Shown here: positions 50,021-59,254 of the stretch, piece by piece
Position numbering within the stretch: position 1 is the first letter of the stretch
Layout of the letters: each line of letters starts with the position of its first letter
DNA from: Nocardia miyunensis NBRC 108239
GTDB taxonomy: Bacteria > Actinomycetota > Actinomycetes > Mycobacteriales > Mycobacteriaceae
Assembly (NCBI RefSeq): GCF_001613065.1
Contig: NZ_BDBQ01000073.1
Coordinates: forward strand, 1-64,000
Direction of reading: 5' to 3'
DNA length: 64,000 bases
Made by a program: the position numbers and the translations under genes
Notes under the pieces: generated by a model
What the model saw: the letters and a program-made list of their open reading frames with translations, nothing else
What the model was told of the DNA's origin: nothing
The model's database searches: none

Positions 50021-50320
50021 TCAGCTCATACGCGCAGTTCGGGAACGCTGGCGCCGCTGCCAACCGCCACCCGCTTCGTCGTGGTCGGTGGCCAGGCTCC
50101 CCAGGTGTGCCCACTGCGCATCGATCTCGATCCGGTGCTGCCATGCCGCGCGGCCGAATTGACTGAACCAGCCGACGGCCCATTTCACCGACTGGTACGC
50201 GGTCATTCCGGGGCTGCCGATGCGACCGCCCACCGAGGAGATCTGGATGATCCGCCCATGCCCTTGTTCACGGAGGATGGGCACCGCGGCGGCCCCTCCT
50301 CGGCACGGGCCGCTGGGGAT
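50021..50320 (-). pseudogene. Short-chain dehydrogenase remnant
   Basis: The frame contains AAAVPILREQGHGRIIQISS, VGGRIGSPGMTAYQSVKWAV and GWFSQFGRAAWQHRIEI. These are the middle SDR motifs: RIIxISS with the catalytic Ser and YxxxK (YQSVK). The N-terminal cofactor fold and the C-terminal third are missing, and its 5' side runs into the 3' end of the fic gene. A decayed fragment next to a frameshifted SDR. Confidence 0.7.
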
Positions 50321-51563
50321 CCGAAATCCGCGTATCGCCCTGTGGGCTCGCAAGCCGGCGTTCCAGGGCGGTGAACGCCGCGATCGCCTCAGGGGCTTCG
50401 AAAGCGCGGTTGCGGCGACCGATACTCAACTGCTTCAGAATGCCTGCCGCAGTGAGGCGTTCAACCGCGGAATTGGCAGCGGGGAAGCTACGGCCGATCA
50501 GTTCGGCGGCTGTCGTGACGGTCAGAATCGGCGCACCGACGAGTTTACCCAGTAGCACGTCGACAGCCGAGTTCGCTCGCACAGGCGCCAGCCGTTCGCG
50601 CCACGAACGTTGCAGCTCAGCTGCTTTGGATTCATAGACGGTCGCGTCCTCGGCCGCGCGAGCACAGGCCGCCGCAAACCTGGCAATCCAAATGTTCATC
50701 CCCTCGACCGCCTCCGGCGAATCGGGATCACCCATGTATCGATAGTTGGTCAGGCCATCGATGTACGCATCGCTCCAGGTCGCCAGAACCAGCGAAACCG
50801 GGACGAGGACCCTCCCGACAATGCCGCGGCGGCGAAGAATCATGTGGATCAATGCCCGCCCGGTCCGGCCATTGCCGTCGATGAACGGATGGATCGTCTC
50901 GAATTGCGCATGGGCGATCGCCGCTTGCGCAACCGCCGGGAGGTCTTCGCTGTTACAGAAACCGACGAGATCCGCCATCAATTCCGGCACATCCTCCGGC
51001 GGGGGCGGCACGAACGCAGCAGCGCAGGGATTGAATGAGCTGCCCCCAATCCAGTTCTGCACTTCCCGATAGCACCCACCGTGTTCAGCCAGCCCAGTAC
51101 CAGCGAGCAAACGCTGATGAACCTCGCACAGCAGCTGTTCGGTAATCGGCTCGCCCGGTCCGGCCGATTCGACGGCCACAGCCATCGCATCGATATTCGC
51201 CAGCACCTCAACCGCTGTCACATCCGAGGACTCACCTTCCAGCTCCCGGGCAGCGTCAGCGCGCAGCAGACGTCGCGCACCGATCTCGAGTCCTTCGATG
51301 CGCGACGACGCGATGGCTTCGGCACGCAACAGCAACCGTGACAGCGCCTCGGTCTCCACCAGCGCCCGTGCTTCGGAGTCCAGTCGAGTGATCGCGATCT
51401 CGGCCTCGGTCACGTCGGCAGCAACGTCACCGGACAGCGTGATCTCGCGGTTCATCAGCCTGTCGGGCAGGTATACCTGATACATGCCGGAACCTCGATC
51501 CCTGCGCGATATGCCGCCACCGTCCAGATTGCCAACCCAACGATGTCGAACAAGCTTGGACAT
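50268..51563 (-). CDS. Class II Fic-domain protein with C-terminal winged helix
   Basis: A 431-residue Fic protein; such enzymes transfer AMP or another nucleotide moiety to target proteins. The Fic motif HPFIDGNGRTGR is complete at residues 225-236. The N-terminal SSRIEGLE (87-94 region) matches the inhibitory (S/T)xxxE(G/N) helix, so it is class II and autoinhibited. The C-terminal part has VTTAAELIGRSFPAANSAVE, RLTAAGILKQLSIGRRNRAF, a winged-helix DNA-binding domain. SD GGAGGTGA lies before ATG 51563 and a long palindrome before that, suggesting autoregulation. The tail SPQGDTRISDPQRPVPRR resembles relatives; the 3' end overlaps an SDR remnant. Confidence 0.9.
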   Translation of the reverse strand: MSKLVRHRWVGNLDGGGISRRDRGSGMYQVYLPDRLMNREITLSGDVAADVTEAEIAITRLDSEARALVETEALSRLLLRAEAIASSRIEGLEIGARRLLRADAARELEGESSDVTAVEVLANIDAMAVAVESAGPGEPITEQLLCEVHQRLLAGTGLAEHGGCYREVQNWIGGSSFNPCAAAFVPPPPEDVPELMADLVGFCNSEDLPAVAQAAIAHAQFETIHPFIDGNGRTGRALIHMILRRRGIVGRVLVPVSLVLATWSDAYIDGLTNYRYMGDPDSPEAVEGMNIWIARFAAACARAAEDATVYESKAAELQRSWRERLAPVRANSAVDVLLGKLVGAPILTVTTAAELIGRSFPAANSAVERLTAAGILKQLSIGRRNRAFEAPEAIAAFTALERRLASPQGDTRISDPQRPVPRRGRRGAHPP

Positions 51564-51571
51564 GTCACCTC

Positions 51572-51604
51572 CTTATTAAAGGTTACGCCATAACCTTTAA
51601 TAAG
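51572..51604. promoter_or_regulatory. 33-bp palindrome upstream of fic
   Basis: Arms CTTATTAAAGGTTA and TAACCTTTAATAAG are perfectly complementary across a five-base CGCCA centre. The AT-rich repeat begins eight bases before the fic start and covers its ribosome-binding site, so bound protein or an RNA hairpin would block expression. The winged helix at the Fic C-terminus is the obvious candidate binder. Confidence 0.8.
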
Positions 51605-51986
51605 AAGAGCGGTAATTAAACTTTCCGACAGGGCACGGCCGCTCGGTGACAGCGCGGGCTTCGCCGCCCCACGCGCGCGAGGCGGCTGGGTCGTCGCCCA
51701 GCTCTCCGGGCCGAAGACCCCGTAGTGAATATCGGTCGGCCGGGACGTCGTGATCCAGTAGGGCGTCGCGCGGGCTGAGCATGAATAGCATTGGACCACA
51801 GAGGGATAGGCGGGTGTCGGGGCGATGGACATGTCGGTCGGGTCGGCTCGACCGCGGCGGAGGGTGATCCCTGGGGGACATGATCGGACACCCGATCGGC
51901 GACGGACGACACTGGACATGACTCGGCCTCGACGACGCGCCGCACCGGCGCGGACGAACGCGCGGTTGGCCGAATACTCTGTGGGA
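51605..51986. other. Region between fic and lysR without a supported gene
   Basis: About 380 bases. A minus-strand frame includes TSRPTDIHYGVFGPESWATT, which looks protein-like but has no full domain or clear start. At 51975-51999 a 25-base sequence is repeated with one mismatch at 57262-57286. I call no gene. Confidence 0.4.
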
Positions 51987-52844
51987 CTACCGGACTCGGA
52001 AGCTGTCCACCGCCAACTGAACGAAACTCCGGACGAGCGGATTCGACGCCTTCGCGGGTTGGGCTACGACCAGGTGGCTCGGGGGGCGGTCGCGGAAAGG
52101 GACGACGATCAGGCCTGCGGGGAGGGGCTGGTCGAGGGGGGCCAGGGCGGAGGTCGCGTTCCACAGGACGGCTTGCAGGCATTCCTGGATGGTTCGCACG
52201 GTCGGTGACGCGGCTTCGGGCGGGCCGCCAGTCCAGTACGCGGACCACACCGGGTCGGCGTTGTCCGGGAGGCGAACCCAGCGGCGGCCGGTGAGATCGG
52301 TGGCGGAGACCGAGTCGCGACCGGCGAGCGGGTCGTCTTCGCGAAGTACCACGCCGACGGGGATGCGGCGCAGGATGCGCGTGCCGATTCCGTTGTCCTC
52401 GAAGGGGGTTCGGGTCAATGCGACGTCGACCAAACCGGCGCCCAGGCCTGCGGTCGGATCACCGAGATCGCTCTCGCGGATGCTCACCTCGATCGACGGA
52501 TGCCGGGCCCGGAATCGGGTGACGAGCGTTCCCGCGACGAGTTCGGCCGTATCGGCGAGCGTGCCGATCGTGAGGGTGGTGGCGCCGGCCGCGGCGCTCA
52601 CGCGGGTGCGGAGCAGGTCGGCGTGCTCCAGCAGGGCGGCCGACTCGTCGTACATCACGGTCCCGGCGGGCGTGAGGGTGACGCCTTTCGACGTGCGTTC
52701 GAACAGCGTCACGCCGAGTTCGTCCTCGAGTTCCCGGATGGCGCGGCTCAGCGGCGGCTGCGTCATGTGCAGGCGACGCGCCGCACGGCCGATGTGACGC
52801 TCCTGCGCGACGGCCACGAAGTACCGGAGCGAGCGAAGGTCCAC
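51987..52844 (-). CDS. LysR-family transcriptional regulator
   Basis: A 285-residue regulator. The HTH begins MDLRSLRYFVAVAQERHIGR and includes RLHMTQPPLSRAIRELEDEL with GVTLFERTSKGVTLT; the effector domain starts LTIGTLADTAELVAGTLVTR. It resembles the aromatic-catabolism LysR group (BenM/CatR type) in the HTH. GTG 52844 was chosen by family alignment. It is divergent from the 4,5-dihydroxyphthalate-decarboxylase-like gene (105 bases apart), so it is the likely activator of that gene. Confidence 0.88.
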   Translation of the reverse strand: MDLRSLRYFVAVAQERHIGRAARRLHMTQPPLSRAIRELEDELGVTLFERTSKGVTLTPAGTVMYDESAALLEHADLLRTRVSAAAGATTLTIGTLADTAELVAGTLVTRFRARHPSIEVSIRESDLGDPTAGLGAGLVDVALTRTPFEDNGIGTRILRRIPVGVVLREDDPLAGRDSVSATDLTGRRWVRLPDNADPVWSAYWTGGPPEAASPTVRTIQECLQAVLWNATSALAPLDQPLPAGLIVVPFRDRPPSHLVVAQPAKASNPLVRSFVQLAVDSFRVR

Positions 52845-52949
52845 CGCAATACGATACCCATCCGGTATCGGATGTGCGGAAAGAGTGTTGGACGCGATCC
52901 TCACGCAGCGAGAAGTATCGAAATCAGCTCGCCGACAAAGGAGTTCGAT

Positions 52950-53966
52950 ATGACCAAGCAAACCCTCACGATCGGATGCTACCGATACGACACGACCTCG
53001 GCGCTGTTCGACGGCGGCGTCGAAGTCGACGACGCCGAGATCGTCATGCGCACAACACCCACTCTGCCGGAGATATTCGAACGAGCGGTGCGTAAAGACG
53101 AATTCGACTTCGCGGAACTCGGCCTCACGTTTTACCTGCGACTGCTGGAGGACGGGCTGCCGTATATCGCGCTGCCGATATTCCCGAACCGGGTATTCCG
53201 GCATTCCTGCGTCTTCGTCAACGCGCACAGCGGAATCACACACCCGGCCGACCTGACCGGCCGGACCATCGGCGAATTCGGCACCTACGGGCAGGACTCG
53301 GGCGTGTGGGCCAAGGGAATCCTGATGGACGAGTACGGATTCGAACCCGCCGCGAATCGCTGGGTTGTCGGCGGGCTCGAATATCCCTCGGCCCCTTTCG
53401 ATTTCATTCCGCACCCGCATCCCTCGAGCGTCGAGGTGGCCCCTGCCCCGCTCGACTCGACATTGAACGCGATGCTCGATGCCGGTGAGATCGACGCATT
53501 GTTCTCCGCGAACGTCCCGCAATGCGCGCTGGACGGATCCCCGAACGTCAACCGTCTGTTCCCCGACTTCGAACCGCTCGAGCGCGACTACCACCGCCGC
53601 ACCGGAATCTTCCCGATCATGCACACCATCGTCGTCCGCCGGGGCCTGCTCGAAACCCGCCCCGAGCTCGTGCACAAGGTCTACGACGCCTTCTGCCGCG
53701 CGAAAACCGAAGCCGCCGAACGCTACCGCCGCAATCGCAGGCTGTACCAGGTCCAAACCATGGTCCCGTGGATGAACGCCCTGATCGAACGCAACGAGGC
53801 CCAGTTCGGCCCGGACGCATGGCCCTACGGCATCGCCGCCAACCGGACCACCCTCGACACCTACCTGCGCTACCACCACGAACAGGGCCTGTCCCCCAGC
53901 CGCCCGCGCATCGAAGATGTCTTCGCTCCGCAATTCTTCGACTCCGATCCCGTCTCACGGGGATGA
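52950..53966 (+). CDS. 4,5-dihydroxyphthalate decarboxylase-like protein
   Basis: A 338-residue protein of the Pht5/periplasmic-binding-like family, which decarboxylates 4,5-dihydroxyphthalate to protocatechuate in phthalate degradation. Family blocks are LTIGCYRYDTTSALFDGGVE, FDFAELGLTFYLRLLEDGLP, YIALPIFPNRVFRHSCVFVN, LTGRTIGEFGTYGQDSGVWA and MVPWMNALIERNEAQFGPDA with WPYGIAANRTTLDTYLRYHH. There is no signal peptide, so it is cytoplasmic. SD AAAGGAG lies before ATG 52950. No other phthalate gene is nearby, so it may act on a different aromatic acid. Many family members are mis-annotated; only the fold is sure. Confidence 0.82.
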   Translation: MTKQTLTIGCYRYDTTSALFDGGVEVDDAEIVMRTTPTLPEIFERAVRKDEFDFAELGLTFYLRLLEDGLPYIALPIFPNRVFRHSCVFVNAHSGITHPADLTGRTIGEFGTYGQDSGVWAKGILMDEYGFEPAANRWVVGGLEYPSAPFDFIPHPHPSSVEVAPAPLDSTLNAMLDAGEIDALFSANVPQCALDGSPNVNRLFPDFEPLERDYHRRTGIFPIMHTIVVRRGLLETRPELVHKVYDAFCRAKTEAAERYRRNRRLYQVQTMVPWMNALIERNEAQFGPDAWPYGIAANRTTLDTYLRYHHEQGLSPSRPRIEDVFAPQFFDSDPVSRG

Positions 53967-54138
53967 TTGCGAATCATGTCCGTTCGCGCCGAAACTGTCA
54001 CCGCCCGTGGGATTCCCGACCGATCGGACAAGTAGGCGTTCGGAACCGGGCCGGCCGCGATCGGTCGGATAACGAAAACGCACGGCATGCGGAGAGTCGT
54101 CGTGGCATGGCCGAAGAGATCGATAACAATGCTGCCCC

Positions 54139-56301
54139 ATGACGGACACGGCCGAAAACGGGTTGACAACTCGGTGGGCAGACCGGGTTCATAATGCCCC
54201 TCGAACGGGATTCAGGCCCGATATCGAAGGATTGCGCGGAATCGCCGTTTCGGCCGTCGTGCTATTCCATGCCGGAATACCCGGAGTCAGCGGCGGATTC
54301 GTCGGCGTGGATATCTTTTTCGTCATATCCGGCTTCCTGATCACCGGAATCCTGTGCCGCGAGGCCGCGGCCACCGGCACCCTCGCGCTGGCCCGGTTCT
54401 ACGGGGCACGCGCCCGTCGGCTGCTGCCCGCGGCGGGCATCGTACTGGCCGCCACCGCGATCGGCGCGGCGATACTGCAACCGCCGCTGCAGGCCCGCCA
54501 GGTCCTCGGCGACGCGATCGCGAGCGCGTTGTACGCCGGGAACTACCGGCTCGCCCTGCACGGCACCGACTATCTCGCCGCCGACGCGCCGCCCTCGCCG
54601 TTCCAGCACTTCTGGTCACTCGGCGTGGAGGAACAGTTCTACCTGCTGTGGCCCGTGCTGATCATCGCGACGGCCTGGCTCATGCGGCGACGGCGAGCCG
54701 GATCGGCCGCACCGCTGCCGTACCTGATCGTCCTCGCGGTCATCGCCGCGGCGTCGTTCACGATCTCGCTGATCTGGACCGGCACGCTGCCGCCGTGGGC
54801 CTTCTTCTCCCTGCCCGCCCGGGCGTGGGAGCTGGCCGTCGGCGGCATGGTGGCGCTCGCGGCCGTCGTGTGGTCCCGGTTGCCGAAATCGGTGGCCCTG
54901 GCGGCCGGATGGACCGGTGTGGCGTTGATCGTCGTGGCCTGCGCCCACCTCGACGGCAGGACGCCGTATCCGGGCGTCGCGGCGCTGCTGCCGGTCGTCG
55001 GCACCGCCCTGGTGATCGTATCTGGTTGTGCCGAAACACGATTCGGGATCGGCCGGGTCCTGTCGGTGACGCAGGTGCGAGCGGTGGGCACCCTGTCCTA
55101 CAGCTGGTATCTGTGGCACTGGCCGGTATTGCTGCTGGCGCCGCTGACGCTGGGCCACCCGCTCGGACGACTCGGCGCGATCGGCGCGATCGTGATGGCC
55201 GGCGGACTCGCCATGCTGACCTACTGGACGATCGAGAATCCCGTGCGCTTCGCCGCGTCGTTGCGGAATTCGGCCGTGCGCAGCCTCGCCTGCGGCGGCG
55301 CGTGCACCGCGGTCGCCGTGAGTGTGGCGCTGGCGCTGCTCGTGCTCGTCCCGGCGCCGGTCGGGCACGGCGCGGCAGCGCCGTCGCTGGTCCTCACGCC
55401 ACGCCCGATGTCGCCCGCTCCCGCCCTCGACCCTCACGACGAGGCGGTCCGGCAGCTGATGGCGCAAGCTCAGTCGGCTGTCGAAGCCTCGACCCAAATC
55501 CGTTCTGTCCCTTGGAATCTCAGTCCATCGCTCGGCGACGCGCCCGGCGACAAGGCCGACGTGTTCAACAACGGCTGTGTGCGCTCCTGGCGTGAGGTGG
55601 GCCAGCCCGAGTGCGCCTCGGGCGACCCGAACTCGGCCACCACCGTGGCCTTGGTCGGCGATTCGCATGCCGCGATGTGGAATCCGGCGCTCGAGCCGAT
55701 CGCCGCGGCGCGGCACTGGCGGCTGGAAACCCTGTCCAAGGTCACCTGCCCACTGCTGGACCTGCACATCACCAGCCCGTATCTGGGCCGGGAGTTCACC
55801 GAATGCGAGCAGTGGCGCGGCCAGGTCATGGCCCGGCTGCGGGCCGAACATCCGCGGCTGATCGTGGTCGGCATGTCGCGACGCTACGGCGGCGACTTCG
55901 GCTTCGTCTCCTACGACCGCGCCTGGGTCGACGCGCTGGCCCGCCTGGTTGCCCAGCTCCGCGCGATCGGCTCGACCGTCCTGGTCCTGGGGCCGATCCC
56001 CGATCCGCACACCACCGTGCCGACCTGCCTGTCCGGACATATCGACGACGCCTCGGCATGCGAACCCACGCGACCGGTCGCGGTGAACGACGCGGGCGTC
56101 GCGGCCGAGCGGAAAGCGGCCGAGGCCGGCGGCGGGCAGTATGCCGAGCTCACCCCACTGTTCTGTACCGCCGTGAGCTGCCCCTTCATCGTCGGCAACA
56201 CCCTGGTGTACCGCGACGACAATCACCTCACGGTCAGCTACGCCCGTGTACTCACACCGGTCATCGGCGCACTCACCGACCGCGCACTCGCTCATCACTG
56301 A
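54139..56301 (+). CDS. OatA-like acyltransferase with SGNH domain
   Basis: A 720-residue membrane enzyme that probably O-acetylates a cell-wall or envelope sugar. The N-terminal acyltransferase-3 part (about residues 1-390) begins FRPDIEGLRGIAVSAVVLFH, with the catalytic His, then FVGVDIFFVISGFLITGILC and HFWSLGVEEQFYLLWPVLII. About ten membrane helices follow. The C-terminal SGNH hydrolase-like domain has TTVALVGDSHAAMWNPALEP (GDS block) and the late YRDDNHLTVSYARVL (DxxH), so both catalytic blocks are present. It stands alone between divergent units. Confidence 0.9.
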   Translation: MTDTAENGLTTRWADRVHNAPRTGFRPDIEGLRGIAVSAVVLFHAGIPGVSGGFVGVDIFFVISGFLITGILCREAAATGTLALARFYGARARRLLPAAGIVLAATAIGAAILQPPLQARQVLGDAIASALYAGNYRLALHGTDYLAADAPPSPFQHFWSLGVEEQFYLLWPVLIIATAWLMRRRRAGSAAPLPYLIVLAVIAAASFTISLIWTGTLPPWAFFSLPARAWELAVGGMVALAAVVWSRLPKSVALAAGWTGVALIVVACAHLDGRTPYPGVAALLPVVGTALVIVSGCAETRFGIGRVLSVTQVRAVGTLSYSWYLWHWPVLLLAPLTLGHPLGRLGAIGAIVMAGGLAMLTYWTIENPVRFAASLRNSAVRSLACGGACTAVAVSVALALLVLVPAPVGHGAAAPSLVLTPRPMSPAPALDPHDEAVRQLMAQAQSAVEASTQIRSVPWNLSPSLGDAPGDKADVFNNGCVRSWREVGQPECASGDPNSATTVALVGDSHAAMWNPALEPIAAARHWRLETLSKVTCPLLDLHITSPYLGREFTECEQWRGQVMARLRAEHPRLIVVGMSRRYGGDFGFVSYDRAWVDALARLVAQLRAIGSTVLVLGPIPDPHTTVPTCLSGHIDDASACEPTRPVAVNDAGVAAERKAAEAGGGQYAELTPLFCTAVSCPFIVGNTLVYRDDNHLTVSYARVLTPVIGALTDRALAHH

Positions 56302-56429
56302 GCTGCCGCGCTGACGAAAGCCATTGCGGCAGATCGGCATCACCGTCGACCATCGCTCCCCGTCGCGCGGGGGACGCGACCGGGCCGTGGTTCAGCTTTC
56401 CGGCGCCGAAGACCTCGTCGTGGATCTGG

Positions 56430-57131
56430 TCACCGGGGCAGTGTCCACACCAGCGCCATGGTGAACGGGTGTCCACGCAGCGCCGCCCACTTGGGTTTCG
56501 CTGCCAGCCAGGCATCGTCGACCAGTGCCTCGGCGACCTCGGCGAGCTGCCAACCGGCTCCCACTCCGGCTGCCACGTGCTCGCTGAACAGGTGCAGGTG
56601 TGTGCTGATCGCCAGCGGCTCACCGGATTCGGGCGTGTAGTGGGTGGGCATCCCGGTCACCATCATGAACTGCGGGTGATAGCTGACCAGGACGAAGGTG
56701 CCGCCCGGCGCGGCCAGCCGCCGCGCCTCGGCGTAGTACGGCGCCAGGTCGGGCAGATGCTCATCGATGAGCGAGGAGATCACCAGATCATAACCGCCGC
56801 TTGCCAATCCGGTGTCCCGCACGTCGGCCTGGGCGAGGGTGGCATGCGCGCCGCGAACACGGGCCAGCGCCAGCATGCCCGCGCTCAGGTCCACGCCGTC
56901 GATGTCGGTGATACCGCGCCCGCGCAGCCAGCCGCCGGTGCGCCCGGTGCCGCAGCCCAGGTCGGCGGCACGGCGGATCCGGCGCCAGTCCGGGTGGCGC
57001 AGCCGATCGAGCAGCGCGAGATCCATCTCGTCCATGACGGTCTGCTCGTAGGTGGGCGCCCACCCGTCGTACCCGGTGGCGACGTCGACGGTGCGGTAGT
57101 TGCGGCGATCGAAGTCCGCGAAGGACGGCAT
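56430..57131 (-). CDS. Class I SAM-dependent methyltransferase
   Basis: A 233-residue methyltransferase. The SAM-binding motif I is AADLGCGTGRTGGWLRGRGI, the acidic loop is DGVDLSAGMLALARVRGAHA, and motif II/III is LAQADVRDTGLASGGYDLVI with LASGGYDLVISSLIDEHLPD. The N-terminal MPSFADFDRRNYRTVDVATG and YDGWAPTYEQTV are typical of small-molecule methyltransferases. ATG 57131 was preferred to a Cys/Arg-rich longer frame. Substrate unknown. It is convergent with the OatA-like gene. Confidence 0.87.
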   Translation of the reverse strand: MPSFADFDRRNYRTVDVATGYDGWAPTYEQTVMDEMDLALLDRLRHPDWRRIRRAADLGCGTGRTGGWLRGRGITDIDGVDLSAGMLALARVRGAHATLAQADVRDTGLASGGYDLVISSLIDEHLPDLAPYYAEARRLAAPGGTFVLVSYHPQFMMVTGMPTHYTPESGEPLAISTHLHLFSEHVAAGVGAGWQLAEVAEALVDDAWLAAKPKWAALRGHPFTMALVWTLPR

Positions 57132-57260
57132 GCGCAGCAGTATCGCGTGCCGGGGCCGTTCTCGGCCAAGCATTTTCCGGGCACGGCCCGGGCACGACTC
57201 GGCCGCGACGGCACACCGCACCGTCGCGGCCGATCGCGTGATTACCGCGTAGTCGCCCGA

Positions 57261-57497
57261 TTACTCTGTGGGACTACCGGATTCGGTGTGCCGCGGCACC
57301 TGGGTGGGCCGCAGGCGAACCCAGATCAGGAACCCGGCGGCGATGATCGCCATGACGATCCCCGACCACAGGTTCGTGTTCCAGCCGCCGCTGCGTTGCA
57401 GATCCGCGGCGCTGTGGTTGACGGCCCCGACGATGATCAGGACGACGCCGTAGATGCCCAGCAGCGCGCCGACGATGGTGCGGATATCGAAAAGCAT
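57261..57497 (-). CDS. Small membrane protein next to the sodium symporter
   Basis: A 78-residue protein with two membrane helices: IVGALLGIYGVVLIIVGAVN and LWSGIVMAIIAAGFLIWVRL. A short loop AADLQRSGGWNTN sits between and a polar tail RPTQVPRHTESGSPTE ends it. It lies 11 bases after the symporter stop and is on the same strand, so the two are co-expressed. Small two-helix partners of this kind are often seen after SSS symporter genes in actinobacteria and may be accessory subunits; function unproven. Confidence 0.8.
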   Translation of the reverse strand: MLFDIRTIVGALLGIYGVVLIIVGAVNHSAADLQRSGGWNTNLWSGIVMAIIAAGFLIWVRLRPTQVPRHTESGSPTE

Positions 57498-57508
57498 TGC
57501 GTCACTTC

Positions 57509-59254
57509 CTAACCGAAGACGATGTTCAGCACGATGACCAGGACCAGAGCGATGCCCGCGAGCAGCACCGGGCGCTGATACCAGGGCAGCGACGCGGCGT
57601 CGGGATCACTGAGCGTGGCCTTGGGCGTCTCGGAGTACACCAGCCCGACCAGTTCGGCAGCGGGCTTGGGCGCGGTCACCAGGCTCACCACGACGCTGAG
57701 CACCACGTCCACCACGAAGGCCACGCCGGCGGCCAGGAAGCTCGAGCCCTGCCCGGACAGGTTGATCACCCCGGTCTCGCTCAGGATGAAGATGAAGATC
57801 GCGGACAGGGTACCGAACACCAGGCCGACCCAACCGGCCGTCGCGGTCATCCGCTTCCAGAACATACCGACGATGAACGTGGCGAACAGCGGCGCGTTGA
57901 AGAACGAGAACAGCGTCTGCAGGTAGTCCATGATGTTCGAGAAGTTCCCGGCGATGAACGCGGTGAAGACCGCGACCACCGTGGCGCCCACGGTCGCCCA
58001 ACGCCCGACGTTCAGGTAGTAGCCGTCCGGCCTGTCCTTCTTCACGTACTGCTGCCACAGGTCGAAGCTGAACACCGTGTTGAACGCGGAGATGTTCGCT
58101 GCCATACCCGCCATGAACGCTGCCAGCAGACCGGTCAGCGCCACACCCAGAAGTCCGTTGGGGAGAACGTCTTTCATCAGGTACAGCAGCGCGTCGTTGT
58201 AGGTGACATCGCCCTTGCCGGTCGCCTTGTACTCGGCGATCTGCGGCACGATCAGCGCACTGACCATTCCGGGGATGACGACGATCAATGGGATGAACAT
58301 CTTCGGGAACGACCCGATGATCGGGGTGCGCCGCGCCGCGGAGATCGAATGTGTGGCCAGCGCGCGCTGCACCTCGACGAAGTTGGTCGTCCAGTAACCG
58401 AACGAGAGCACGAAGCCCAGACCGAACACGATGCCGACCACGGACAGGATGTTGTTGGAGAAGCCGCTGAGTTGGTTACCCGGCCATGAGTGGATCTGCT
58501 GTGCGGCGTCGGGCACCCTGGTGGCAATCTGGTGCTTCAACCCGCTCCAGCCGCCGACGCGATGCAGGCCGACCAGCGTCAGCGGCAGCAGCGCGGCCAC
58601 GATGACGAAGAACTGCAACACCTCGTTGTAGATCGCGGCCGACAGACCGCCGAGCGTGATGTACGACAGCACGATCGCGGCGGCCACGATGATCGACAGC
58701 CACAGCGGCCAGCCCAGCAGCACATTCACGATCGAACCCAGCAGATACAGATTCACACCGGCGATGAGGACCTGGGCGATCGCGAAGCTGAGCGCGTTGA
58801 CCAGATGCGCACCCGTGCCGAAGCGCCGGCGCATGAATTCCGGGACGCTGCGCACCTTGGAGCCGTAGTAGAACGGCATCATGACCACGCCCAGGAACAG
58901 CATGGCCGGGATCGCGCCGATCCAGTAGTAGTGCATGGTCGGCATGCCGTACTGCGCGCCGTTGGCGGACATGCCCATGATCTCGACCGCGCCGAGGTTC
59001 GCCGAGATGAATGCCAGACCCGTCACCCAGGCGGGCAGCGAACGTCCGGACAGGAAGAAATCGATGCTCGTGGACACGCGCCGACGGGCCAACAAACCGA
59101 TGCCGAGCACGAAGACGAAATAGATCGCGACGAGGACGTAGTCGACGGCCGAGGCGTCCAGGCGCAGCCCGCCGCCCTCGGCCAAAACTTCGTGTGCCGG
59201 GCCTCCTGCCAGCACCGATTCGACAATTCCTGGTGGCGCGGCAGCGGGTGGCAT
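57509..59254 (-). CDS. Sodium:solute symporter (SSS family)
   Basis: A 581-residue transporter with about 14 membrane segments that moves a solute with sodium. SSS hallmarks include DFFLSGRSLPAWVTGLAFIS, ANLGAVEIMGMSANGAQYGM, MMPFYYGSKVRSVPEFMRRR, TLGGLSAAIYNEVLQFFVIV, and GLLAAFMAGMAANISAFNTV. The last region resembles the sugar/inositol/monocarboxylate branch, but the substrate is not readable. An N-terminal hydrophilic part of about 35 residues (MPPAAAPPGIVESVLAGGPA) is unusual. It is divergent from the arginine decarboxylase gene (238 bases apart). Confidence 0.9.
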   Translation of the reverse strand: MPPAAAPPGIVESVLAGGPAHEVLAEGGGLRLDASAVDYVLVAIYFVFVLGIGLLARRRVSTSIDFFLSGRSLPAWVTGLAFISANLGAVEIMGMSANGAQYGMPTMHYYWIGAIPAMLFLGVVMMPFYYGSKVRSVPEFMRRRFGTGAHLVNALSFAIAQVLIAGVNLYLLGSIVNVLLGWPLWLSIIVAAAIVLSYITLGGLSAAIYNEVLQFFVIVAALLPLTLVGLHRVGGWSGLKHQIATRVPDAAQQIHSWPGNQLSGFSNNILSVVGIVFGLGFVLSFGYWTTNFVEVQRALATHSISAARRTPIIGSFPKMFIPLIVVIPGMVSALIVPQIAEYKATGKGDVTYNDALLYLMKDVLPNGLLGVALTGLLAAFMAGMAANISAFNTVFSFDLWQQYVKKDRPDGYYLNVGRWATVGATVVAVFTAFIAGNFSNIMDYLQTLFSFFNAPLFATFIVGMFWKRMTATAGWVGLVFGTLSAIFIFILSETGVINLSGQGSSFLAAGVAFVVDVVLSVVVSLVTAPKPAAELVGLVYSETPKATLSDPDAASLPWYQRPVLLAGIALVLVIVLNIVFG

